7,689 bases of DNA from Firmicutes bacterium UBA5496 (GTDB lineage Bacteria; Bacillota; Proteinivoracia; UBA4975), in NCBI GenBank assembly GCA_002427015.1, contig DIPE01000070.1:1-7689 (forward strand), read 5' to 3'. The translations under genes and the position numbers were made by a program. Shown here piece by piece: positions 1 to 6,299 of the stretch (the stretch's first letter is position 1; each line of letters starts with the position of its first letter). The notes beneath the pieces were generated by a model. The model had not been told where the DNA came from. It worked only from the letters and a program-made list of their open reading frames with translations, and did not search any database.

Positions 1-2
1 GC

Positions 3-434
3 AAGGTCCCCCACTACCTCAGCGGCGGCGAAGTGAAAAAAGTCGCCCTGGCCGGGGCTCTGGTTACAGGGCCGGAATTACTGGTGCTGGATGAGCCCTT
101 TGCCGAGCTGGACGTGGGGGCAGTTAAGGATTTGGTTGAATTGTTGCGGTCTGTCAGCCGGGAAGAGGGAGCGGCTATTGTCTTTACCAGCCATCAGCTG
201 GAGCCGGTGGCCTTGCTGGCGGATACCGTCTATGTCCTTAATAAAGGCCAGGTGGCAGCTAAAGGCAAGCCTATAGAGGTCTTTCAGCAGCAGGATATTC
301 TTGAGCAAAGCCGCCTGCGGGCGCCGGATTTGTTTCGCCTGGTGGATTTGCTGCGGCAAGGCGGGCTGGATATTCACCCTGACTTGGATGTCCGCCAGGT
401 GGCGGCTCAGATTATTGCCGCAAGCGGCGTTTAG
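3..434 (+). CDS. cbiO: ECF-type cobalt/nickel importer ATPase, 3' part only
   Basis: This is the C-terminal part of an ABC ATPase whose 5' end lies left of the window. The frame is open from the window edge, and the ABC signature LSGGE falls at 18-32, so the GTG at 33 is internal and not a real start. Walker B (LLVLDEP, ending near 98) and the H-loop histidine (FTSH, codon 192-194) follow. The Walker A and Q-loop are outside the window. The tail after the switch region (KGKPIEVFQQQDIL, then LRAPDLFRLVDLL) is the type seen in CbiO/EcfA ATPases of energy-coupling-factor transporters, which power uptake of cobalt, nickel or vitamins on the cytoplasmic face of the membrane. The substrate cannot be read from this fragment. 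The neighbouring ZIP gene is compatible with a metal theme. The family call is fairly secure; cobalt specificity is inference. Confidence 0.8.
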   Translation, partial: KVPHYLSGGEVKKVALAGALVTGPELLVLDEPFAELDVGAVKDLVELLRSVSREEGAAIVFTSHQLEPVALLADTVYVLNKGQVAAKGKPIEVFQQQDILEQSRLRAPDLFRLVDLLRQGGLDIHPDLDVRQVAAQIIAASGV

Positions 435-442
435 CGTATAAT
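415..442 (+). promoter_or_regulatory. Candidate promoter for the ZIP gene
   Basis: A perfect TATAAT (437-442) has TTGCCG (415-420, 4 of 6 matches to TTGACA) 16 bp upstream. It sits across the end of the cbiO-like gene and would start RNA near 449. The -35 is inside coding sequence, so it could be fortuitous. Confidence 0.4.
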
Positions 443-449
443 ACCAAGG

Positions 450-486
450 GGCGGTGGCCCATGTCCCTGGGCTTGCGCCAGTTTTT
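450..486 (+). terminator. Probable intrinsic terminator after the cbiO-like gene
   Basis: An outer stem GGCG (450-453) / CGCC (476-479) and an inner stem GCCC (457-460) / GGGC (469-472) are separated by a small internal loop and followed by five T (482-486). It lies 16 nt after the cbiO-like stop codon and ahead of the ZIP ribosome binding site, so it would separate the two transcription units. If the TATAAT at 437 is used, the hairpin would instead form the very 5' end of the ZIP mRNA. Confidence 0.5.
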
Positions 487-510
487 CAGGATATTGCAAG
501 GAGGTAAAAA

Positions 511-1224
511 ATGAGAGATATATTTTTAATAAGCACCCTGGCAGGGCTGACCACTGCCCTGGGTGCGGGTATAGTAATTCTTGCAGGGAAACCATCGACT
601 AAACTGCTCTCAACATTGCTGGGTTTTGCCGGCGGTGTTATGCTGGCCATTTCGAACTTGGAGCTTCTGCCTGAGGCAATTGAGAACGGCGGCACTGTCT
701 TGGCGTTAGTGGGATTTGTCGCCGGCGCTTTGATGATGCATTTATTGGACCACCTCATTCCCCATATCCATTTCACCAATGGCTGTGAAAAAAACAAGGA
801 AATGCTGAAAGTGGGCTACCTGATATTTCTGGGAATTGCCGTGCACAATGTGGCCGAGGGCCTGGCCATAGGCGCGGGCATGCTCGCTCATCCTAGTCTG
901 GGCCTGGCAATCGCCATTGCCATTGGGATTCACAATATTCCTGAGGGGATGGCAACCGCCGTGCCCCTGTGCTTAGGGGGAATGAAGGGGCCGAAAGTGC
1001 TGATTTTGACTGCTGTTGCAGGTCTGATGACCGTGGTGGGGGCCCTCCTGGGCGGTCTCGCTTTTCAGTCCAATTCCGGTTTTGTGGCGGCGGCCCTGGG
1101 CTTTGCCGCCGGAGCGATGTTCTATATTGTGGGGGATGAGTTGATTCCCCATGCCCGCAATTATCATCATTATTGGGCGACGATTGGTCTGGTATCAGGG
1201 TTTATTGTGGGGGTATTGTTATAA
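511..1224 (+). CDS. ZIP-family divalent metal permease
   Basis: This 237-residue membrane protein belongs to the ZIP (ZupT/GufA-like) family, which carries zinc and other divalent cations into the cytoplasm. The two metal-binding helix motifs are visible: HNVAEG at residues 112-117 and HNIPEG at 141-146. The usual proline of the first motif is alanine here. GDELIPHAR at 208-216 is the characteristic late-helix segment. A histidine-containing loop (His81, His85, His87, then Cys92) lies between helices 3 and 4, where ZIP proteins have a variable metal-sensing loop. Almost all the rest is hydrophobic, and the length suits short bacterial ZIPs. The ATG start is well supported by AAGGAGGT at 498-505, five bases upstream. 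It probably forms a single-gene unit, with a terminator before it and a hairpin plus T-run after it. Which metal is preferred cannot be told from sequence alone. Confidence 0.9.
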   Translation: MRDIFLISTLAGLTTALGAGIVILAGKPSTKLLSTLLGFAGGVMLAISNLELLPEAIENGGTVLALVGFVAGALMMHLLDHLIPHIHFTNGCEKNKEMLKVGYLIFLGIAVHNVAEGLAIGAGMLAHPSLGLAIAIAIGIHNIPEGMATAVPLCLGGMKGPKVLILTAVAGLMTVVGALLGGLAFQSNSGFVAAALGFAAGAMFYIVGDELIPHARNYHHYWATIGLVSGFIVGVLL

Positions 1225-1243
1225 ATAATCGCCCAGGTGGAGG

Positions 1244-1511
1244 CGTAGATAAATGTAGGGGGCGGTTTCCGCCCCCTTTTTGGCAGGACATAAATGTAGG
1301 GCGTTTTACCGACCTTTTCGGGAGGGGAAACCCCTCCCCTACAAGATGTCGTGGCGTCTTGTCCCTCCTCGGGAGGGAAACCCCTCCCCTACAATTTAGA
1401 GGTTGGAGGGTGGAATGTGAACCCGGGTGGGAGCGTACATAAATGTAGGGGGGCGGTCTCCGCCCCCTTGGTTAACGGTTAGATGTTGGAATGTGAGGCG
1501 GCGGTGCCGCC
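1244..1511 (+). repeat. Intergenic hairpin-repeat cluster A
   Basis: This non-coding stretch between two convergent genes is a patchwork of short repeats. The unit TGTAGGGG(G)GCGGTYTCCGCC occurs at 1254 and 1444, each copy a palindromic hairpin. A second unit runs from TGTAGGG (1295-1301) to its inverted end CCCTACA (1337-1343). Its right half, GGGAGGGGAAACCCCTCCCC and following bases (1320-1344), is repeated almost exactly at 1371-1394. A third module, GATGTTGGAATGTGAG, lies at 1482-1497, and a GGCGGC/GCCGCC hairpin at 1497-1511 adjoins the regulator's stop codon. The TGTAGGG/CCCTACA inverted ends recall miniature inverted-repeat elements, but no transposase is visible. Open frames crossing this region are low-complexity by-products of the repeats. 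Confidence 0.8.
1257..1281 (+). terminator. Repeat-derived terminator after the ZIP gene
   Basis: A perfect 9-bp GC-rich stem, AGGGGGCGG (1257-1265) with CCGCCCCCT (1269-1277), closes a TTT loop and runs into a T-run at 1277-1281. It lies 32 nt after the ZIP stop codon and is itself a copy of the intergenic TGTAGGGG repeat, so the repeat appears to serve as the gene's terminator. Confidence 0.6.
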
Positions 1512-1519
1512 CCGTTTTG

Positions 1520-2941
1520 TTAGAGCAAGGGCTGGATTGTGTGGGGAGAATTTATCTCTTTTATAATCCTGCCCATGGTTTCAACACCTTTGAAGATTTC
1601 ATCCTCGCCTGCGGCGGCGTAGCTCAGGCGGAACCATTGGTCATAGCGGCCGCTGGGGGCAAAGAAACTGCCCGGGGTTATGAGGATGTTCTCCCGGAGA
1701 CAGCGCTGATACAGTTGGTCCCCGCTGATCCCCTGGGGGAGCTTTAGCCACAGGTGGAGGCCGCCGCCGGGGGCAGTGAAGCGGACTTCTTTGGGCAGAT
1801 ATTCTGCCAGGGCCTTGAGGGCTGCCTGATAGCGGGCGGAGTAGAATTTGCGCATGGCCTGGATATGCTGATGCCAGGCCTGTTCCCGCAAGTACAGGTC
1901 CAAAGTGCGCTGCAGCAGCCCCGAGCTGGAGATGTCGGAAAACTGTTTTGCCGCCCCGATTCCATGATTGAGGGGAGCGGGGGCGATAGTCAGGCCTAAG
2001 CGCAGGCCGGGCATGAGAATTTTGGAAAAGCTCTTGATATACATCACCTGATCCTGGGAATCCATGGCCTTCAGGGGCTGGCGAGAAGTATGGTCAAAGG
2101 ACAATTCACTGAGGTAATCATCTTCAACAATGATAAACTGGTGCTCCCGGGCCAGGTCCAGGAGGGCCTGTTTTTTTTGGGTAGAATATGAATAGCCCGT
2201 GGGGTTTTGAAAGTTGGGCATGACATAAAAGAGCCGAGGTTTGTGCCGGCGGAGGGCTTGCTTCAGCTCCCTCAGGTTCGGCCCATCCTTTTCCAAGGGA
2301 ATTGCCACTATGCGCGCCCCCCGGGACTGGAAAGAGGCGATAGCTCCGTGATAGGTTGGGCCTTCAACGAAGATGGTATCCCCTGGATTGGCGAGAATTT
2401 TTGCTGCCAGGTCGATGCCCTGCTGGCCTCCGGAGATAATATGGATGTTCTCCACGGGGGTGTGGATGCCGCTGTTGGCCAGGTACTTCTGCATGGCTTC
2501 CCGCAGGGGCTGCCAGCCCTGGCTCTCCTGATAGCCAAAGGCGTGGCCTCCGTCCCGGTCCAGCACCTGATTGAGCAGGCGCTGAAAATCTGCCACGGGA
2601 AAGATCTCCGGAGTGGGAGTGGCGCTGGCGAAATTGATGCCGTTGTGGGGAATGTATATCTGGCGGGTGGTCTCCGCCGGCGGGGCCGGGCGGACAAAGG
2701 TGCCGCTGCCAACCCGGGACCAGACATAGCCCTGCTGTTCCAAGTTCTTGTAGGCTGTAACCACAGTGACAGTGTTGACTTCCAGGGCTGCGGCTAGGGC
2801 CCGGATGGAAGGCAGGCGGGTATCGGGGGCCAGGCGTCCCGACTCTATGGCTTCGGCCAGGGCAGAGGCAATCTGGGTGTACAGCGGTTCATTGCTTTCC
2901 CTTTGAATCTGTATCGATACACTTCTGAGGAAATTATTCAT
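1520..2941 (-). CDS. MocR/PdxR-type transcription regulator (GntR wHTH plus PLP aminotransferase domain)
   Basis: This is a 473-residue regulator of the MocR branch of the GntR family. Residues about 18-83 form a winged helix-turn-helix (LPSIRALAAALEVNTVTVV, then GYVWSRVGSGTFV). A linker leads into a fold-type I aminotransferase domain from about 100 to the end. Its cofactor residues are present: ISGGQQG (169-175), NPTG asparagine (246), EDDY with Asp274 and Tyr276, the Schiff-base Lys307 in SFSK, and Arg438 in FRLSY. The Asp-to-Lys spacing of 33 equals that recalled for GabR (Asp279/Lys312). Such proteins bind PLP and use it to sense an amine or PLP itself, usually controlling a divergent gene. 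I chose the ATG at 2941-2939 because GGGAAGGA (2958-2951) is nine bases upstream; ATGs at 2950 and 2947 are too close to it. The frame extends to 3067, but that would cover the promoter region. Divergence from phnDCE suggests it controls that importer and itself. Confidence 0.93.
   Translation of the reverse strand: MNNFLRSVSIQIQRESNEPLYTQIASALAEAIESGRLAPDTRLPSIRALAAALEVNTVTVVTAYKNLEQQGYVWSRVGSGTFVRPAPPAETTRQIYIPHNGINFASATPTPEIFPVADFQRLLNQVLDRDGGHAFGYQESQGWQPLREAMQKYLANSGIHTPVENIHIISGGQQGIDLAAKILANPGDTIFVEGPTYHGAIASFQSRGARIVAIPLEKDGPNLRELKQALRRHKPRLFYVMPNFQNPTGYSYSTQKKQALLDLAREHQFIIVEDDYLSELSFDHTSRQPLKAMDSQDQVMYIKSFSKILMPGLRLGLTIAPAPLNHGIGAAKQFSDISSSGLLQRTLDLYLREQAWHQHIQAMRKFYSARYQAALKALAEYLPKEVRFTAPGGGLHLWLKLPQGISGDQLYQRCLRENILITPGSFFAPSGRYDQWFRLSYAAAGEDEIFKGVETMGRIIKEINSPHTIQPLL
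2910..2924 (+). promoter_or_regulatory. Candidate MocR operator, copy 1 (inside the regulator's 5' coding end)
   Basis: TGTATCGATACACTT contains a perfect 12-bp palindrome, TGTATCGATACA (2910-2921). It matches the box at 3020-3034 at 14 of 15 positions, in the same orientation. It falls in about codons 7-11 of the regulator, so binding here could block transcription of the regulator gene or anchor a loop. Assignment to the MocR protein is inference from position. Confidence 0.55.
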
Positions 2942-2966
2942 TTCCATCATTCCTTCCCTATATGTA

Positions 2967-2995
2967 TTGACAGTATAACAGAGGAGTGTAATAAT
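2967..2995 (+). promoter_or_regulatory. Promoter of the phnDCE operon
   Basis: A consensus TTGACA (2967-2972) is followed after 17 bp by AATAAT (2990-2995, 5 of 6 to TATAAT). RNA would start near 3002, giving a leader of about 87 nt before phnD. The near-consensus elements suggest a promoter strong enough to need repression rather than activation. Confidence 0.65.
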
Positions 2996-3019
2996 AAACT
3001 TGGCAACAATCCAAAAGAT

Positions 3020-3034
3020 TGTACCGATACACTT
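3020..3034 (+). promoter_or_regulatory. Candidate MocR operator, copy 2 (between the divergent promoters)
   Basis: TGTACCGATACACTT is the second copy of the box at 2910-2924, with one base changed in the palindromic core. It lies just downstream of the expected phnDCE start and directly beside the regulator's -10 (3035-3040), so a protein bound here could hinder both promoters. Confidence 0.55.
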
Positions 3035-3063
3035 ATTATATCCTGTTTCCACAGGAAGAGCAA
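3035..3063 (-). promoter_or_regulatory. Probable promoter of the MocR regulator
   Basis: Read on the minus strand, a perfect TATAAT lies at 3040-3035 with TTGCTC (3063-3058, only 3 of 6 to TTGACA) 17 bp upstream. RNA would start near 3028, inside operator copy 2, giving a leader of about 87 nt to the ATG at 2941. The -35 is weak. Confidence 0.45.
3041..3056. promoter_or_regulatory. Inverted repeat in the phnD leader
   Basis: TCCTGT (3041-3046) and ACAGGA (3051-3056) form a perfect 6-bp inverted repeat around four bases. It lies in the spacer of the regulator's promoter and in the phnD leader RNA. It is not followed by a T-run, so it is not a terminator. It may be a small RNA hairpin or a second protein site; no factor can be named. 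Confidence 0.3.
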
Positions 3064-3088
3064 GCAAAATTTAGGGAAGGGGATTGTG

Positions 3089-3961
3089 ATGAAAAAAACA
3101 GCATTGTTGCTGGCTGTGCTCATGGCGGTCACATTGATTGCCGGCTGCTTCGGCCAGCAGAAAGAAGAAGAATTAGTCATGGCTTTTGTGCCGATGAAAG
3201 ATGCCGAGAGCCTTGTGGAGAGCGTTGAACCTTTGGCAGAGCTCCTCTCTCAAGAGTTGGGCATCAAGGTCAAGCCCTTTACCGCTGTCAACTATGTAGC
3301 GGTGGTGGAAGGCCTGGGTTCGGGTCAGGTGGACTTTGGTTTTATTCCGCCTTTCAGCTATGTGCTGGCCAACAGTGAAAGCAATGCCCAGGTAGTGCTT
3401 TCCGCCCTGCGCAAAGACGGTTCGGCTACTTATAAAGCTCAGTATGTAGTGGGGGCAGACAGTGAAATCAATTCCCTGGAGGATTTGGCGGGGAAAAAGA
3501 TTGCCTTTGTGGACCCGGCCTCTACTTCCGGGTATTTGTATCCCGCGGCTCAGCTCATCGGCCTGGGCTATGACATCGACAAGGATTTCCAGACCATTTA
3601 TGCCGGCGGCCATGACAAGGCTCTGCAGGCAGTATTAAACGGCGATGTGGATATGGCAGTAATGTTTGCCGATGCCCGCCAGCGATATGCTGCAGATTTC
3701 CCTGCTGCCATGGAGGAGACAAGAATCATCGGCTACACCGAGCCAATTCCCAGCGTTTCCATTACCGTGCGGGGAGATATGGATGCGGAGATGTCCGAAA
3801 GAATAGCATCTGCTCTGCTGGCCATTGCCGAGGATCCGGAAGCTTTGGCAATATTAAAGGAGCTCTTTGACATCCATGGTTTTGTCCGGGCTACCGACAA
3901 GGATTACCAAATAGTCAGGGAAGTTGCAGAGGCCCTGGATGTGGATCTGACGGGAGAATAG
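3089..3961 (+). CDS. phnD: Phosphonate/phosphite-type ABC importer, substrate-binding lipoprotein
   Basis: This 290-residue protein is the extracellular ligand-binding component of a phosphonate-family importer. A lipoprotein signal peptide ends in LIAGC with Cys20 as the lipidation site, so the mature protein is tethered outside the membrane. The two-lobed binding-protein fold shows PhnD-family signatures: VDFGFIPPFSY (81-91), DPASTSGYLYP (142-152, the STSG loop that holds the phosphonate oxygens in E. coli PhnD) and GGHDKALQAVLNGDVD (173-188) with His175. Asp194 stands where E. coli PhnD has an amine-binding Glu. The second amine-binding Asp of the E. coli protein aligns by eye with Val223. 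The ATG at 3089 has AGGGAAGGGG (3073-3082) six bases upstream; the frame is open further left but only through the promoter. It is first in the phnDCE operon, 12 nt or more before phnC. The ligand could be a phosphonate, phosphite or a related compound. Confidence 0.9.
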   Translation: MKKTALLLAVLMAVTLIAGCFGQQKEEELVMAFVPMKDAESLVESVEPLAELLSQELGIKVKPFTAVNYVAVVEGLGSGQVDFGFIPPFSYVLANSESNAQVVLSALRKDGSATYKAQYVVGADSEINSLEDLAGKKIAFVDPASTSGYLYPAAQLIGLGYDIDKDFQTIYAGGHDKALQAVLNGDVDMAVMFADARQRYAADFPAAMEETRIIGYTEPIPSVSITVRGDMDAEMSERIASALLAIAEDPEALAILKELFDIHGFVRATDKDYQIVREVAEALDVDLTGE

Positions 3962-3982
3962 AAAAGAACTGGGGTGGAGGAA

Positions 3983-4750
3983 ATGCTGGAACTGAGGCAG
4001 GTAAACAAAAGCTTTCCAGGCGGGGTGCGGGCCCTGGCAGATGTCAGCCTCAAGGTGAAGCCTGGGGAATTTGTGGTCATCGTCGGTGAAAGCGGCGCCG
4101 GCAAATCCACTTTGCTCAGGACCATCAACGGACTGGTGAGGCCGGATTCCGGTGAGGTCCTGGTCAACGGCCATGACATCGGTTCGCTGCAGGGGAAAGA
4201 GCAGCGAAAATTGCGCCGGGGGATCGGCCTGATTTTCCAGGACTTTAACTTGGTGGAGCGCACAACAGTGCTGACCAATGTCCTGGCCGGGCGCCTGGGA
4301 TACAATCCTGCCTGGAAGACGGTGCTGGGCAGTTTTCCTCCTGAAGATGTGGAATTAGCTCGCCAGGCTCTATCAAGGATGGGCCTGGGGGACAAGATAT
4401 TTAACCGGGCAGCGGACCTAAGCGGCGGACAAAAGCAACGGGTCAGCATTGCCCGGGCCCTGGTCCAGCAGCCGCACCTGATTTTGGCGGATGAACCTGT
4501 GGCAAGCCTGGATCCTCCCACCGCCCATGATATTATGGCCTGGTTCCGCAAGATCAACCAGGAGGAAGGAATTACCATTCTGGTCAATCTCCACGACATT
4601 CATCTGGCCAGCCAGTATGGAGATCGGATTGTGGGAATGCGTCATGGCGCTATTGTTTACGACGGGCCCGCTGTCTCGGTAAACGGGGAGATCTTCGCCA
4701 GCATTTACGGGCGGGCGCCGGTTGGAGATAAGTTCAATGGGGCGCTTTAA
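3983..4750 (+). CDS. phnC: Phosphonate-type ABC importer, ATPase
   Basis: This 255-residue cytoplasmic ATPase drives the importer. All nucleotide-binding elements are intact: Walker A GESGAGKST (35-43), Q-loop Gln86, signature LSGGQ (146-150), Walker B ILADEP (167-172) and H-loop His204 in NLHD. The early FQDFNLVERTTVLTNVLAGRL stretch and the ending with IVYDGPA and IYGRA are typical of PhnC rather than of other importers. The start is slightly uncertain. ATG at 3983 gives the family-typical MLELRQVNKSF, but its GGAGG (3976-3980) is only two bases away. An in-frame GTG at 3974 would add three residues but has a weak ribosome site. It lies 12-21 nt after phnD and overlaps phnE by 14 nt, so the three genes should be co-translated. 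Confidence 0.92.
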   Translation: MLELRQVNKSFPGGVRALADVSLKVKPGEFVVIVGESGAGKSTLLRTINGLVRPDSGEVLVNGHDIGSLQGKEQRKLRRGIGLIFQDFNLVERTTVLTNVLAGRLGYNPAWKTVLGSFPPEDVELARQALSRMGLGDKIFNRAADLSGGQKQRVSIARALVQQPHLILADEPVASLDPPTAHDIMAWFRKINQEEGITILVNLHDIHLASQYGDRIVGMRHGAIVYDGPAVSVNGEIFASIYGRAPVGDKFNGAL

Positions 4751-6281
4751 GTATTTGCTTGTGCTGGCGCTGTTGGCGCTGTGCGCCTGGCAGATCGGCC
4801 TGGATCCGGTGCGAATTTGGCAGGGCCTGCCCCATATGGGGGCGCTTCTGGCCCGAATGGCTAATCCCCAATGGGACTATGCTGCCCAGGTGCTGGAGAC
4901 TTTGGCCGAGACCTTGAGCATGGCTGTGGCCGGGGCACTGCTGGGAACCCTGATTGGCCTGCCCCTGGCAATTATTGCTGCCAGGAATATCTCTCCTCAT
5001 CCTGTATTGTGCAGGCTGACGCGTTGGCTGCTGGCAGGAGTGCGGACCATTCCCCATGTGGTATGGGCGGCGCTGTTGGTGACGGTGTTCAGCATCGGTC
5101 GGGGCGCTGGGGTGTTGGCCTTAAGCATCACTGCCGCCAACATTGTGGCGAAACTCTTGAGCGAGTATATTGAGAACCTTGAGGGCCGGCAGCTGGATGC
5201 CCTGAAAGGGGTGGGCGCAAGCTGGGGGGCAATGGTTGTCTACGGGGTGCTGCCCCGGATTGCAGGCCGGGTGTGGTCGCTGCTCTTCTTTGCCCTGGAA
5301 GTAAACGTCAGGGCGGCGACGGTGCTGGGCCTGGTTGGGGCCGGGGGCATCGGCCAGCTCTTGTGGCGGGATCTCAACTTTCTTCGCTATGACCGCCTAG
5401 CCACCCTGATCTTGATTCTCTTCCTTACTGTAGCAGCCATCGACGGCCTGAGCTGGCTGGCCCGGAAACTGCAAAATCTGGAGTTGCCGGCTTATGCGTT
5501 TCGGGGGTATAAAAACTTTCGGGGCTGGCAGTGGTTGAAGTTGGCCCTGGGCGCTGTCGTGGTCGCCCTTGCCCTGGGCTGGAGCGTATCCCTGCTGGGA
5601 ATCAGCTGGGATCGGTTTGTCCTGGGCCTCAAACAGGGCAGCGCCATGCTGGGCAGGATGCTTACTCCCGACTGGAGCTATAAGCGCCGCATGCTCCAGG
5701 GCTTGGCCGAGAGTATGTATATTGCCTTATTTGCCACTATTGCCGGCAGTCTGCTGGCGGTGCCTGCGGCCTTTTTCGGGGCCTATAATCTCTGGCGGCA
5801 TAAGGCCTGGCCCGTTCTAAATAAACTGGCAGTCAATTTTATCCGCACTTTTCCTCCTGTGATTTTGGCAATTATGTTCTTCCGGGGGGTGGGGCCCGGT
5901 CCCCTGGCGGGGGCCCTGGCCCTGACCATTTACACTACTGGAGTGCTGGGGAAACTGTACGCAGAGATCGTGGAAGCGGTGGACAGCCGGGGGCTGGAGG
6001 CAATAGAGTCCACCGGCGCCACGCCTGTCCAGGTTTGGGTCTATGGCCTGCTGCCTCGGGTGCTGCCGGATTTTCTCGCTGCCTCCCTTTACCGGCTGGA
6101 ATCCAATGTGCGCAACGCTACAATTATGGGAATTGTCGGCGCCGGCGGCATCGGCACCTGGCTGATGCTTAATCTGTCCGCCCGCTATTGGGAGCGGGTG
6201 GGTTTGCTGCTGCTGGGGATGATTGTAACTATCTTGCTGGTGGATGCCATCAGCGGATTCATGCGCCGCCGCCTCTCCTGA
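4737..6281 (+). CDS. phnE: Phosphonate-type ABC importer, fused double permease
   Basis: This 514-residue membrane protein is two PhnE permease domains in one chain. Each half repeats the same landmarks about 267 residues apart: a helix-rich entry (ETLAETLSMAVAG near 54; GLAESMYIALFATIAG near 322), IRTFPP or VRTIPH (102-107; 369-374), the cytoplasmic EAA-type coupling helix (LDALKGVGAS near 153; LEAIESTGAT near 420) and VGAGGIG (200-206; 468-474). A single PhnE is roughly half this length and works as a dimer, so one chain here probably provides the whole channel. The ATG at 4737 has GGAG (4724-4727) nine bases upstream; an in-frame TTG at 4722 would start inside that site. It overlaps the end of phnC and ends inside its own terminator. 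The halves have diverged, so the fusion looks old rather than a recent duplication. Confidence 0.92.
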   Translation: MGRFKYLLVLALLALCAWQIGLDPVRIWQGLPHMGALLARMANPQWDYAAQVLETLAETLSMAVAGALLGTLIGLPLAIIAARNISPHPVLCRLTRWLLAGVRTIPHVVWAALLVTVFSIGRGAGVLALSITAANIVAKLLSEYIENLEGRQLDALKGVGASWGAMVVYGVLPRIAGRVWSLLFFALEVNVRAATVLGLVGAGGIGQLLWRDLNFLRYDRLATLILILFLTVAAIDGLSWLARKLQNLELPAYAFRGYKNFRGWQWLKLALGAVVVALALGWSVSLLGISWDRFVLGLKQGSAMLGRMLTPDWSYKRRMLQGLAESMYIALFATIAGSLLAVPAAFFGAYNLWRHKAWPVLNKLAVNFIRTFPPVILAIMFFRGVGPGPLAGALALTIYTTGVLGKLYAEIVEAVDSRGLEAIESTGATPVQVWVYGLLPRVLPDFLAASLYRLESNVRNATIMGIVGAGGIGTWLMLNLSARYWERVGLLLLGMIVTILLVDAISGFMRRRLS

Positions 6282-6295
6282 GGCGGCTTTTTTTT
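6268..6295 (+). terminator. Intrinsic terminator of the phnDCE operon
   Basis: A perfect 8-bp stem, GCCGCCTC (6268-6275) with GAGGCGGC (6280-6287), closes a TCCT loop and is followed directly by eight T (6288-6295). The phnE stop codon (6279-6281) lies within the hairpin, so gene end and transcription end coincide. Confidence 0.9.
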
Positions 6296-6299
6296 AAAG

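Noticed and set aside
1244..1511. CRISPR array
   Set aside because: The repeats are unequal in length and spacing, internally palindromic and adjacent or overlapping, with no unique spacers of constant size and no cas gene.
1173..1747. Two plus-strand open frames covering the repeat cluster
   Set aside because: Their proteins are rich in Gly, Pro and Arg from GC-rich repeats, they overlap the ends of two well-supported genes, and they have no sensible start.
2207..2797. Plus-strand open frame of 196 codons inside the regulator gene
   Set aside because: It is antisense to the aminotransferase domain of the MocR gene, whose catalytic and cofactor residues are all readable on the minus strand.
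2942..3067. N-terminal extension of the MocR regulator to the upstream ATG at 3067
   Set aside because: The extension covers both promoters and operator copy 2, has no match to MocR N-termini, and a good ribosome site precedes the ATG cluster at 2950-2939.
3904..4599. Long minus-strand open frame of 231 codons opposite phnC
   Set aside because: It is antisense to a gene with every ABC ATPase motif intact, its translation is Ser/Arg/Leu-rich without recognisable motifs, and there is no ribosome site.
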